Part shown: piece by piece, positions 52,722-61,260 of the stretch
How positions within the stretch are numbered: the first letter of the stretch is position 1
Layout: every line of letters starts with the position of its first letter
Assembly: GCA_944364615.1 (NCBI GenBank)
Contig: CALVWF010000009.1
Location: 18,892-82,891, forward strand
Direction: 5' to 3'
Source of the DNA: an uncultured Clostridia bacterium
Lineage (GTDB): Bacteria; Bacillota; Clostridia; Christensenellales; CAG-314
Length of the DNA stretch: 64,000 nucleotides
Made by a program: the position numbers and the translations under genes
The notes under the pieces: generated by a model
The model's database searches: none
What the model was told of the DNA's origin: nothing
Seen by the model: the letters and a program-made list of their open reading frames with translations, nothing else

Positions 52722-54302
52722 TCAATATGTCTGCTCTGTCTTTTCCCACACGGCAACAAACACGGCGTTTCTTGCTACACTGACTTTGTCATAAGCGTTG
52801 TACACCACTCCGTCACACATCCAGCCTGCAAAGCGGTAACCGTCGCGGTGCATACTGTCCGTCTTGTCGGGCAATACAAATTCGGTGTAAACTTCCGTGA
52901 AAAATCCTTCGGGAGCATCTCCTTCGCCGTCGCCGACATCGAAACCGACAAAAGGACGGTATTCGGCATACAGCATGTCGTCACCGAGTACAACGCCTTC
53001 GAAAGGTTCGCCCGTCGTTGCAGATATCCAGCGGTAAAAAGTAAGTCCCTCCTCAGGCGGAACATCTTCGGGCAAAATACACTGTTCTTCCAATGCGCAT
53101 ACAACTTTTTTCCACAGTACTCCGTCGGTATAAAGCGACAGAACGGCATGCGTTCTTTCCCAAACCGCAGTAAGACAAGTGTTTTTATCGAATTGCAACA
53201 CATCGCCGTTGTTGTAAATTGCACTGCCATCCGTCCAGCCCGCGAATCGGTACAGATTTCTGTCGAAATTGTTGTCCGTTTCCAACACGCAACTTCCGTA
53301 GCAGATGACAGGCGAAGGAGTTTCCCCGACGCCCTCGCCTATATCGAAAGTAACGGTAAATCCCAGTCGGGCGTACAGATTCAGAGACTGCGTCACCTCA
53401 GTGGTAAAGTCAAACGGATTGCCCTCCGAGTCCGTCCAGCACACGAATGTAAGATCTTCGACGTACGGAGTTTCGGGTATTTCAACATTACTTCCGTAAA
53501 CAACGACGCGGTAATCGTACAATTCGCCTTCACAGTAAAAATATACGTCCAGCAATGTTGTTATGTTTTGCCACACTGCCGTAAAAGTCACATTGTAATC
53601 GGGCATTGTAAACTGTTCGCCCTGCGAATAGACATTGCCTTCCAGTTGCCAGCCGACAAACTCCCTTCCTGCCGAAACAAAGGAATTGAAGGGAAGAGTA
53701 ATTGTGTCCCCTTGGCACGCCGTGATATCCTCCACGCTTCCCTCTCCCTCGTTTGAAACGAAACTTGCGGTATACTCGATGTCTTGCGCCCATTGCGCAA
53801 CGAATGTCACGTCGCGAGCGGGAACCGTAAACAGTTCGCCGGCAAAATATAACTCGTTTTCGCACAGCCATCCTTCAAACTCGATGTCGGAATATTCGAA
53901 CATCACGTCGGGAATGAGCACCACGCTGTCGGGTTCGGCATTAATCTCCTTTTTCTGTTCGTCTATACCCGAAACAAATGTCAATGTGTAAACTTCGGCA
54001 GAGTCCTGTTCCCACATGGCATAAATGTCGGCATCCGCATTTACTACTAATTTGTCACCGGGCTGATACAACCGACCGTCGAACAACCATCCGACAAAAC
54101 GGTAACCGCTGCGGTAAAATGTGTCGTACGGTAAAGTAATCTCATCTCCGCAATTCACTTCGTCGCTGTCAGGTGCAATACCCGTTCCGCCCGACAAATG
54201 GTATGTTACACTGCACACAGCAGACGAACACGAAACGACTGTCGCCACAATGACAACGGTAATGACAATCAATATCAAAGAATACAATGCTCGTGTTTTC
54301 AT
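52722..54302 (-). CDS. InlB B-repeat (Listeria-Bacteroides repeat) surface lipoprotein
   Basis: 526 residues. A signal peptide ends at VVSC, a plausible lipobox. The rest is about seven tandem beta-grasp repeats of 60-75 residues, each ending in a pattern like YRFVGWLFDG...YxPGDxxxV...ADIYAMWE (examples FVGWQLEGNVYSQGE, FAGWTDGSAIYNNGD, FAGWMCDGVVYNAYD). Such repeats form rod-like stalks for adhesins and other surface proteins. There is no attached catalytic or binding domain, which is unusual for a stand-alone stalk. ATG 54302 is preceded by GAAGG. Confidence 0.88.
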   Translation of the reverse strand: MKTRALYSLILIVITVVIVATVVSCSSAVCSVTYHLSGGTGIAPDSDEVNCGDEITLPYDTFYRSGYRFVGWLFDGRLYQPGDKLVVNADADIYAMWEQDSAEVYTLTFVSGIDEQKKEINAEPDSVVLIPDVMFEYSDIEFEGWLCENELYFAGELFTVPARDVTFVAQWAQDIEYTASFVSNEGEGSVEDITACQGDTITLPFNSFVSAGREFVGWQLEGNVYSQGEQFTMPDYNVTFTAVWQNITTLLDVYFYCEGELYDYRVVVYGSNVEIPETPYVEDLTFVCWTDSEGNPFDFTTEVTQSLNLYARLGFTVTFDIGEGVGETPSPVICYGSCVLETDNNFDRNLYRFAGWTDGSAIYNNGDVLQFDKNTCLTAVWERTHAVLSLYTDGVLWKKVVCALEEQCILPEDVPPEEGLTFYRWISATTGEPFEGVVLGDDMLYAEYRPFVGFDVGDGEGDAPEGFFTEVYTEFVLPDKTDSMHRDGYRFAGWMCDGVVYNAYDKVSVARNAVFVAVWEKTEQTY

Positions 54303-54356
54303 TTTGACCTTCTTTAATGCGGCAGGCATTTTAAATTAACTTTGCGGAGTATAAAT

Positions 54357-54385
54357 ATTATAAAAAAATTGATACACTATGTCAA
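54357..54385 (-). promoter_or_regulatory. Promoter of the InlB-repeat gene
   Basis: Minus strand: TTGACA (54380-54385), 17-bp spacer, TATAAT (54357-54362). Confidence 0.85.
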
Positions 54386-54443
54386 TACCGACAGTTTAAA
54401 TATATGAACATATGCACGTTTGTGCAGGCAACATTTTGACAAT

Positions 54444-54478
54444 ATTTTAAAAGCGCACCGCAAAACCGCAGTGCGCTG
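54444..54478 (-). terminator. Terminator of asnA
   Basis: AGCGCAC-CGC / GCG-GTGCGCT type stem with a T run on the minus strand. Confidence 0.8.
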
Positions 54479-54516
54479 AAATTTTCTTTAACTGACAATG
54501 TACGTACAGACAGCCT

Positions 54517-55503
54517 TTACAGAAGTTCGATGCCTTGTTTTTTGCATTGTTCGAGTTGTTCTTTGGGCCATACGGATACCTGCACTTCACCTATATGGCG
54601 CTTTTGCAGCAACAACATACATATTCGTGACTGACCTATTCCACCGCCGATCGTATAAGGCAACTTACCTGACACTACCGCGTTGTGGTAAGGAAGACTG
54701 AGTTTATCTTCGCAGCCTTTTGCCACAAGTTGATACACGAGGCTGTCGGCATCCACTCTTATACCCATGGAAGACAATTCCATTTTGTCATTTAAGACCT
54801 TGTTCCACACGAGCAGATCGCCGTTGAGTTTCCAGTCATCGTAGTCGGGCGCACGGTCGTCGTGCTTGTTGCCCGATTTGAGCAATCCGCCAATCTGCAT
54901 TACGAATACCGTGCCGTATCTGGCGGTAACCTCTCTTTCTCTCTGCGCGGGAGTAAGATTCGGGTACTGTTGTTCAAGTTGCTGTGTAGTCACGAAATGC
55001 ACGTCTTTGTTTATAGTAACGTCCACCGTAGGAAATTTCTTGACTACCTGTTTGGCGGTCTGTTCAAGTGCGGCGACAATGCTTTTTACCGTTTTCTTTA
55101 AAAATTCGAGATTTCTGTCCTTGACGTCGATTACCTTTTCCCAGTCCCACTGGTCGACAAATACCGAATGTGTTTCGTCCAACTTTTCGTCGGGGCGCAC
55201 GGCATTCATATCGGTGTATAATCCCTCTCCCAGACGGAATTTGTAACGGTAAAGCGCAACACGTTTCCACTTGGCAAGAGATTGCACCATTTCCAGTTGT
55301 CCGTCTATATCACGGGCGTAGAAACAAACCTTCTTTTCCGTTCCTGTGAGGTCGTCGTTAAGTCCGCTGTCCGTCCTTACAAACAGCGGAGCAGTCACAC
55401 GTTTGAGATTGAGACGCCTTGCAAGGTTGTGCTGAAATTTGTCTTTGATGAATTTGATCGCAACCTGAGTTTCTTCCGCTGTCAAAGTAGATTTATAGGT
55501 CAT
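54517..55503 (-). CDS. asnA: Aspartate-ammonia ligase
   Basis: Makes asparagine from aspartate, ammonia and ATP. The 328-residue product is typical. It has the class II-synthetase-like core with RVTAPLFVRTDSGLNDDLTG, AVRPDEKLDETHSVFVDQWDWE, KSGNKHDDRAPDYDDWKLNGDL and the closing GGGIGQSRICML. ATG 55503 has GGAGG with 8-base spacing; the longer frame is not supported. No T-box is visible in the short leader. Confidence 0.95.
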   Translation of the reverse strand: MTYKSTLTAEETQVAIKFIKDKFQHNLARRLNLKRVTAPLFVRTDSGLNDDLTGTEKKVCFYARDIDGQLEMVQSLAKWKRVALYRYKFRLGEGLYTDMNAVRPDEKLDETHSVFVDQWDWEKVIDVKDRNLEFLKKTVKSIVAALEQTAKQVVKKFPTVDVTINKDVHFVTTQQLEQQYPNLTPAQREREVTARYGTVFVMQIGGLLKSGNKHDDRAPDYDDWKLNGDLLVWNKVLNDKMELSSMGIRVDADSLVYQLVAKGCEDKLSLPYHNAVVSGKLPYTIGGGIGQSRICMLLLQKRHIGEVQVSVWPKEQLEQCKKQGIELL

Positions 55504-55536
55504 ACATTTATCCTCCCTATTGATTAGGTTAATTAT

Positions 55537-55565
55537 ATTATAAACTGACAAAAATACAAAATCAA
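55537..55565 (-). promoter_or_regulatory. Promoter of asnA
   Basis: Minus strand: TTGATT (55560-55565), 17-bp spacer, TATAAT (55537-55542). Confidence 0.75.
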
Positions 55566-55730
55566 TACACTTTAAAGAAAAAAGTTCAATTGCAATAATA
55601 ATTAAACCAATGTTTGTTTTTGAAAATACAGTCAGACTATCGTTTTTTTGTCGGCGGCTGCCTTATATTTGCGGCAAAAACGCACACGCGATTTAACTCT
55701 GCTTTACGTAAAATAAAAGTTGCTTTGCTA

Positions 55731-55761
55731 TTGTAAATTTTTGTAAATTGATTTGTAAATT
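55731..55761 (+). repeat. Three TTGTAAATT repeats upstream of the HU gene
   Basis: TTGTAAATT occurs at 55731, 55741 and 55753, spaced 10 and 12 bp, immediately upstream of the -35 box. They are on one face of the helix and could serve as an UP element or a repressor site. Confidence 0.7.
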
Positions 55762-55763
55762 AT

Positions 55764-55792
55764 TTGTCATTTTCAAGTGTTTTTGATATAAT
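55764..55792 (+). promoter_or_regulatory. Promoter of hup
   Basis: TTGTCA, 17-bp spacer, TATAAT with TGA extended -10. Confidence 0.85.
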
Positions 55793-55824
55793 ATGAACGC
55801 TCACACGAGACAAGGAGAGAATCA

Positions 55825-56106
55825 ATGAACAAAAAGACATTAGCCGAAGCAGTAGCTAAAAAAATGAACTGCGCCGTTACCGAAGCGGAAAAATATTTTA
55901 ACGCATTTTACACATCCATAGAAGAAGCTCTTCTGAGCGGAGACAGCGTATCTTTTTCCGGAATAGGAACATTTAAAGTAAAGGAAAAGGCTCAGAAAGC
56001 CGGTATAATTCCGTCAAGTCAGCAAAAGATAACCATCCCTGCAAGAAAAGTCGTTTCTTTTAAAGCAGGCAAAACATTGATGGAAAAACTTAATTCGGAC
56101 AACTGA
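55825..56106 (+). CDS. hup: HU-family nucleoid protein
   Basis: A 93-residue DNA-bending protein. The N-terminal helices begin MNKKTLAEAVAKKM, the SFSGIGTFKV beta turn follows near 47, and the DNA-contacting arm runs to VVSFKAGKTL. In the arm, the usual RxGRNPxTG is replaced by KAGIIPSSQQKITIPARK, so the intercalating Pro is kept but the surrounding residues differ. AAGGAG precedes ATG 55825. Confidence 0.93.
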   Translation: MNKKTLAEAVAKKMNCAVTEAEKYFNAFYTSIEEALLSGDSVSFSGIGTFKVKEKAQKAGIIPSSQQKITIPARKVVSFKAGKTLMEKLNSDN

Positions 56107-56116
56107 ATCAAATTGA

Positions 56117-56155
56117 GACATCCCCCGAAACTTCTGTTTCGGGGGATGTCTTTTT
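56117..56155. terminator. Bidirectional terminator after hup
   Basis: GACATCCCCCGAAAC / GTTTCGGGGGATGTC followed by five T, between convergent genes. Confidence 0.92.
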
Positions 56156-56195
56156 GAGAGAGTATGTTGCGGGGTTACTGTTTAAACGACTCCGC

Positions 56196-57239
56196 TTATT
56201 TTCCGTATCTGTGATGATCGCAGGAACCGTTTCCGTAAACGTAGCGGTAAACGGGCTGTCCCTGTTCGTCAACCGTTACAAACACTCTGAAACTGATCTG
56301 TTGTCCGTCTATGTCTGCATATACGCGGATGCACTTTTCGCCGTTGTAGTTCAGTTCTTCTTCGAAACGCAACACATCAGTTGTTCCGTTGCTTGTCACC
56401 GTCATTACCAATTCGGTTTCATCTTCTTCTTGTTCGTATTCCACTTCTGTGCGCTCGACAAGTCTGCCCTGTTGATAGAACGAGTACACGAATTTGTCTT
56501 CCGTTTCCGTTACTCCGTGTTCCGTTTCACTTTCCTGTTCGCGATTCAGTACTATAAAACTGTCATTGCCGAGTTCTACACGGAAAACACTTTCCGATTC
56601 GCTTTCGTCCTGTTCGGATTCTGACTTTTCGTATCCCTGAACCGCGTAACTTTCTTGACCGACTACCATTACGCCTTCAATGCGGAAAGTCTGTTCCTGT
56701 TCGTCATCCAATTCGAATTTGTCGTCATGGTCGTCTTTGTCGGCAACTTCCACAGTGTTGTAGTACATCGTGTAACTGATTGTTTCGCCGTTGAAATCCT
56801 TGATGCTGACTACGTTTTTGTAAGAGTAACCTTCCATATCCGACTGCGTCACCTGGCTTGTGATCGTTCCGTTACTGAGTAATCCTTCCACCAACGCAAT
56901 GTATTCGTTTACTTCGTTTATCTGTTCTTCGGTTACATTGTCGGTAAGTCCTTGGCTCTGCTGTTCCTGTTGACCAGATCCGTACTGATTGCCCGTGCCG
57001 TCCTGCGGTCTGTCACAATCATTGCCGTCCGTCTGGCTGAGTGCAACGGTTTGCAATGCGGAACTTTCCGCACCGTTCGAAGACAACAATGTTCCTATAG
57101 ACGCTACGCCGTAAGCATAAAATTCTTCCGCGCTGTCAATTGTTTCGAATTTATTTGTTACATCGGGCGTGCATGCCGCAAATACCGTCAATGCCACAAG
57201 CACAGCCACTATCGTTAATGCCGTAAAAATCTTTTTCAT
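56196..57239 (-). CDS. Acidic lipoprotein, paralogue of the adjacent anti-sigma ectodomain
   Basis: A 347-residue lipoprotein with lipobox FAAC (Cys23). After it, residues about 30-50 read FETIDSAEEFYAYGVASIGTLL, nearly the same as the anti-sigma protein's FDTITTADSFYAYGATSIGALL (each about 22 residues; compared, not quoted in full elsewhere). Both proteins then share a Gln/Asn linker, two domains with acidic stretches (QDESESESVF, EYEQEEDETEL) and a similar end (YRYVYGNGS and YRYRFGDGS). GGAGA precedes ATG 57239. No known domain is recognised. It may sense, bind or titrate the same signal as the anti-sigma factor. Confidence 0.72.
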   Translation of the reverse strand: MKKIFTALTIVAVLVALTVFAACTPDVTNKFETIDSAEEFYAYGVASIGTLLSSNGAESSALQTVALSQTDGNDCDRPQDGTGNQYGSGQQEQQSQGLTDNVTEEQINEVNEYIALVEGLLSNGTITSQVTQSDMEGYSYKNVVSIKDFNGETISYTMYYNTVEVADKDDHDDKFELDDEQEQTFRIEGVMVVGQESYAVQGYEKSESEQDESESESVFRVELGNDSFIVLNREQESETEHGVTETEDKFVYSFYQQGRLVERTEVEYEQEEDETELVMTVTSNGTTDVLRFEEELNYNGEKCIRVYADIDGQQISFRVFVTVDEQGQPVYRYVYGNGSCDHHRYGK

Positions 57240-57469
57240 TTTAAAATCTCCTTTCTTTGATTGATTTGAATTGCTGAGTTGTTCGAACACCTATACAACA
57301 GTACAGCAACTGCTATTGTTGGTGATTTTGAAAAAAATTTTTAAAAATTTTAATCAATTTAAAATTTGCTTTTGCCGATTCTGATTATCTTCGTCTGTTC
57401 GCACAAAGCAATCTGAACAAAATCCGTCCGTCCCGTTCGGTTACAAGTAAAATTCCGCACTTTGACGCA

Positions 57470-57531
57470 AATAAAAACAGACCTAGATGTCGGAACAACT
57501 TTACTGCCCTGACAATTACAAGGTCTGTTTT
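57470..57531 (-). terminator. Terminator-like hairpin between the lipoprotein and anti-sigma genes
   Basis: AAACAGACCT / AGGTCTGTTT around a long loop with a T run at 57470-57474 on the minus strand; downstream of the anti-sigma gene. Confidence 0.55.
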
Positions 57532-57559
57532 ATACTAATTTTAAATTCGGCAATAGGGG

Positions 57560-58687
57560 TTAATGTCCGCGTCCCATATCTTTGTAACTGCCGTCGCCGA
57601 AACGGTACCTGTAATACGAGCCTCCCTCACCGCCGTCGGAATGTATTTCTATTTCAAATTCCACATCGGCACCGTCTATACGGCCTTCGACACGAAGACG
57701 CTTTGCGCCGTTTCTGATTTCTTCCTTGAAACTAATAACATCTTCTTTGCCGTTTTGTTTTACCACCATTTCCAGTTCCGTTTCGTTTCCTTCCTTTTCG
57801 TAACTGACTGTGGTACTGTACACGGGTTTACCGTCGGTATACAGCGTATAGGAATACTCGGTTTCAGTTTCCGTTGCATTGTCTTCGGTTTCCTGTTCCG
57901 TTTCCTGTTCGACTTCTATAAAATCGGTCTTCTGTCCGTTTAAAAACGCTTTAAACCACATTTCCGATTCCGTTTCTTCCGTGTCCGATTCCGTTTCGTA
58001 TTTGCCTTCTACCAGATATACTTCGTCTCCAAGATGCAGTTCGCCTTGAATGGCGTAATTCTGTTCGTCGTTTTCCGAACCGATGGCAATACGGTCGTAC
58101 ATCATGGTATAGGATGTTTCGTTGCCCAGTAAGTCTGTAAATGTTACTTCCATACTGTACGCATACTCCTGACCTTCGAGAATCCTGACGCTTTCGGTAA
58201 TGCCCTGATCGGACAGCAACTGTTCTACAAGCAACATATACCCGTTGATTGTTTCTAACTGACTGTCAGTAGGTCTTGCATTATTGCCATCACCGCGACC
58301 CAAACTTACCATTGCGTCGGCAATTCCCGCTGACGCTCCGTCTGTATTGACGGTAAGCAACGCTCCTATGGATGTTGCTCCGTAAGCGTAAAAACTGTCG
58401 GCGGTTGTTATAGTGTCAAACTTGTCGCTTACGTAGGGGGGAGTAACCGTTACCTGTTGCACCGACATAATCACGGCAGTGGCAATGAGTATTACAGCCA
58501 ACGCTACCGCTACCCACAAAGTTATACTGAAATGTTTTCTGACCGCAGTTGTGTCTCCCGTAGAGTAAACCGCACGAGCCTCTCTTTGCGGATAAATACC
58601 CAGATCACGCTTGACGCTTTCTTTTACCGAACTGTCGGGCAAGATGTTTTCCGACTGTTGCTTTAAAAGTTTTTTTATGTCTTTCAT
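57560..58687 (-). CDS. Transmembrane anti-sigma factor with acidic ectodomain
   Basis: A 375-residue single-pass protein. Residues 1-50 are cytoplasmic and would hold the sigma factor; one transmembrane helix follows (about 52-75), then a 300-residue external domain rich in Glu and Thr (EVEQETEQETED, TETETEYSY) with the FYAYGATSIGALL block near 100. It lacks a zinc anti-sigma HxxxCxxC motif. ATG 58687 overlaps the sigma gene stop (ATGA) with GGAGG upstream, so the pair is translationally coupled. Anti-sigma role is inferred from position and topology; domains are unrecognised. Confidence 0.78.
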   Translation of the reverse strand: MKDIKKLLKQQSENILPDSSVKESVKRDLGIYPQREARAVYSTGDTTAVRKHFSITLWVAVALAVILIATAVIMSVQQVTVTPPYVSDKFDTITTADSFYAYGATSIGALLTVNTDGASAGIADAMVSLGRGDGNNARPTDSQLETINGYMLLVEQLLSDQGITESVRILEGQEYAYSMEVTFTDLLGNETSYTMMYDRIAIGSENDEQNYAIQGELHLGDEVYLVEGKYETESDTEETESEMWFKAFLNGQKTDFIEVEQETEQETEDNATETETEYSYTLYTDGKPVYSTTVSYEKEGNETELEMVVKQNGKEDVISFKEEIRNGAKRLRVEGRIDGADVEFEIEIHSDGGEGGSYYRYRFGDGSYKDMGRGH

Positions 58688-59208
58688 TGTCCGACCTCCT
58701 GTAAATGTTTTTGTAATTTCTTCAACGCCTGATTGTTTTTCCACGTTACGGTTGCCACCGGCATATCCAGCATAGCACTGACTTCACGTCGTTTGTATCC
58801 CGCTACCTGACACATCATTACAATCTGATACTCCTCTTCGGTAAGGACTTTACGCGCGACATCGAATATATACGGCAACTCCGTTTCGGTGGTACCGTAT
58901 TTATAGGATTGCTCGGCAAAGTCGGTAAGCGTTTCGCGCTTGTACCTCTCCACGTGGTTTAACGCAAGATTTTTTCCTATTCGTACAATCCAGGCGGTGA
59001 AATTGGTTCCCTGCTGATAATTTGCAAGATTTGCCATGGCACGTATATAGGTGTCATGCAACAGATCTTCTGCTGTCATCTTGTTTTTTACTATGTACAA
59101 AATCCTGAAATACACTATCTTGTGCGTAACGTCGTATATGTAATCAAATGCCTTTTTGTCGCCCTTTAAATAATCGGCGACTTTTAGGTCAAGATCTGTT
59201 CTTTTCAT
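58684..59208 (-). CDS. ECF RNA polymerase sigma factor
   Basis: A 174-residue group IV sigma factor. Sigma region 2 has DKKAFDYIYDVTHKIVYF and AEDLLHDTYIRAM, with NFTAWIVRIGKNLALNHVERYKR as region 2.4. Region 4 has LTEEEYQIVMMCQVAGYKRREVSAMLDM with VATVTWKNNQALKKL as the HTH (both quoted in part). GAGGGAG precedes ATG 59208. It forms an operon with the anti-sigma gene. No clear sigma-A promoter is visible upstream, which fits autoregulation but does not prove it. Confidence 0.9.
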   Translation of the reverse strand: MKRTDLDLKVADYLKGDKKAFDYIYDVTHKIVYFRILYIVKNKMTAEDLLHDTYIRAMANLANYQQGTNFTAWIVRIGKNLALNHVERYKRETLTDFAEQSYKYGTTETELPYIFDVARKVLTEEEYQIVMMCQVAGYKRREVSAMLDMPVATVTWKNNQALKKLQKHLQEVGQ

Positions 59209-59342
59209 ACTCCCTCGCTATATATAACAGTCTGATTTGAGTTTTTGCTAACAAATTGACAAAAAATTTAATTTAATTTTTCGACATGTTTATGATGCGC
59301 AATGCTTGCGACACAGTGCCGCAACACCGCACAGATTGTCCG

Positions 59343-59900
59343 TTACCCGACAGGATTGCTTTCGAGCGTACACTCAGTCTGTGCTCTTTTACCTTTGCGA
59401 ACCTCGACGTACATCACTATGCACGCTACGACATCCGCACAATACATAAACTGCAATATACCTAAAGCCACGCATTCTGTCTTTAACGTGTTTTGCCTGT
59501 GTCCTGCCCAAGCAGCAATTGCTCCGTAGATTCCGCTCATTACGATAGAAAAGGCGTCAGCAATAGCGAAAACGAACACGAATCCTATACCAAATACGGT
59601 AAGCGAGAAAATCACCGACAATATAAATATTGCAATATATGCAGGCACGTGGCACAATTTTACGACCATATTTAGACGCGCAAGAGCCAGACTGTCTTCC
59701 TTTTTGACTAAAGCGAGGACAATCATCACAAGACTGCACACAAACGCAATCAACGCAAACGCTATAAGCATCAACAGCAAAATATAGACGTTGTTGGCAA
59801 ATACTTCTGCCATCAGAAATCCCGTAAGTAAACAGTACAGGCTAAACAACAGTAAATACGGAAAAAGTATTAGCGGTATTGACAACAAGTATTTATACAT
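59343..59900 (-). CDS. Four-helix membrane protein, unknown
   Basis: A 185-residue integral membrane protein with helices at about 8-30, 37-65, 83-120 (long or double) and 137-163. The tail is basic then polar. A GGGGGA site lies 9 bases before ATG 59900. It lies 134 bases upstream of the sigma gene on the same strand, so it could be co-transcribed with it. No family recognised. Confidence 0.62.
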   Translation of the reverse strand: MYKYLLSIPLILFPYLLLFSLYCLLTGFLMAEVFANNVYILLLMLIAFALIAFVCSLVMIVLALVKKEDSLALARLNMVVKLCHVPAYIAIFILSVIFSLTVFGIGFVFVFAIADAFSIVMSGIYGAIAAWAGHRQNTLKTECVALGILQFMYCADVVACIVMYVEVRKGKRAQTECTLESNPVG

Positions 59901-60283
59901 TATTTACATCCCCCTCTCTATACGCTTCGATTATTCTTTCACCGGCAGATTTTCAAAATCATTTTTCGTCGGTTCGCTAAATGCAAACAAGTTGCAGTGA
60001 ATTTGCGACATTTGTTGATATCATTACATTCCAAAGGAATCCGACGCTGACGGGGTTGTCTTCATCGATACATCGTCATGCAAGCACGCTTTGATTGATG
60101 GTACACCGTGAGTCAGTTTTTCTTTAAATAGTCAGCAATGCCACTTGTTCAACGACTTTTAAAGAACGGAAGTTTCGTACGCATTGCGTTGCAGAAATTT
60201 GCAAAGTACACTATCTGAATCGTACCGCTTATTTCGTCGGGCGTCATTGCGCCGGCATATTCTCGGTAAATTTACGTTACAGG
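59901..60283. other. Non-coding gap
   Basis: No gene, hairpin terminator or RNA is recognised. Confidence 0.45.
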
Positions 60284-60676
60284 TCAACCTGTCTGATTGT
60301 CGGTTTCGATGCAATCGTCAGAGATTTCCTTGACTTTGACGTCTTTTAGGCAGATTGCCACAACGCCATATTTTTGTACTTTATCTTCACTGAAATACCG
60401 TTGCATATCGGTGTAACTTGCACTGTTCAATTGCTCAACACCGTAGCCACACCTTTCCAGGGGCTCGCTTTTGTACAGTTGTCTAAAATCCTTGTAAACA
60501 TTAATTGTCGCAACGACTGTCAACAATACACGTCCACGTTCTTTGCAACTAAACTGTATTTCATCGCCTGTTTTAAGTTGTCTGCGCTTTTCGTCGTATA
60601 ACCTGAGTTCTATATCCTTTTTGCCACAGGCAATCATATCAAAAGGCGAAGGATCAAGCGTCATTTTGTGCAACAT
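60284..60676 (-). CDS. ASCH-domain protein
   Basis: A 130-residue PUA-like ASCH protein. The start of the domain is SPFDMIACGKKDIELRLYDEKRR with GDEIQF soon after, matching the family pattern G-K-K-T-x-E-x-R and G-D-x-I-x-F. The fold binds RNA or modified nucleosides. ATG 60676 is used; GTG 60685 is an alternative. Ribosome site is weak (GGTG). Monocistronic and flanked by non-coding DNA. Confidence 0.78.
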   Translation of the reverse strand: MLHKMTLDPSPFDMIACGKKDIELRLYDEKRRQLKTGDEIQFSCKERGRVLLTVVATINVYKDFRQLYKSEPLERCGYGVEQLNSASYTDMQRYFSEDKVQKYGVVAICLKDVKVKEISDDCIETDNQTG

Positions 60677-61142
60677 GTTTTTCACCGTTAATTTCCGAAA
60701 AGTAAATTTATATTAAATAATATATCATAAAATAGTACGGACTGCAACAATAATCAGTTTACGACGTATTTATTTGCTGATAGCGCAACCCGTATTGCAC
60801 ACCGAATGTCACGCTCTGCTTACTTGAACAAATTTCATAAAGGTTTCATGGCGTGTGCAAATAATTTCACGCAGTAAATTTACCGAAATAAAAATCTGTT
60901 TTAATACACGATTGATTTTAAATTTGCTTTTATAAACAACAGGAAATTTAATCAACTATAACTATAACGGTTTTACCTAAAAATTTGTCGCTACATTCTG
61001 ATTTTTATATACAAGCTGTCCACAAGCCTTTTAGCCTGCGGAAAAAACGGAATTTATAAAGAGCACTTGACTCAAATGTCGAACGCACATTGTTTCGACA
61101 TACTGCAACTGTAACGGTTGGGACGGCAAAGCACAAGAAGCG
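60677..61142. other. Non-coding AT-rich gap
   Basis: No gene with a ribosome site, no tRNA and no repeat recognised. Confidence 0.45.
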
Positions 61143-61184
61143 ACAGAAAAGAAAAAAGAGTGCAGGTGCACTCTTCTTTTCTGT
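61143..61184 (-). terminator. Hairpin downstream of the HNH gene
   Basis: AAGAGTGCA / TGCACTCTT at the tip, extended by AGAAAAGA-type purine and TCTTTTCT-type pyrimidine arms; on the minus strand the 3' arm is T-rich. Confidence 0.5.
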
Positions 61185-61260
61185 TGCGACTCATTAGCAA
61201 GCCGTACCTACTGGTGGACAAATTGTAACCTAAAACGAATTTACATTTATACAATTAAAA

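Noticed and set aside
55504..55560. T-box (Asn) before asnA
   Set aside because: The promoter lies about 35 bases from the start codon, leaving no room.
57291..59232. Shared TATA-AACAGT-like motif upstream of the lipoprotein and sigma genes (57291-57304, 59218-59232) as a common ECF promoter
   Set aside because: At the sigma gene the motif lies so close to the ribosome site that a -10 there would leave no leader, and no matching -35 is conserved.
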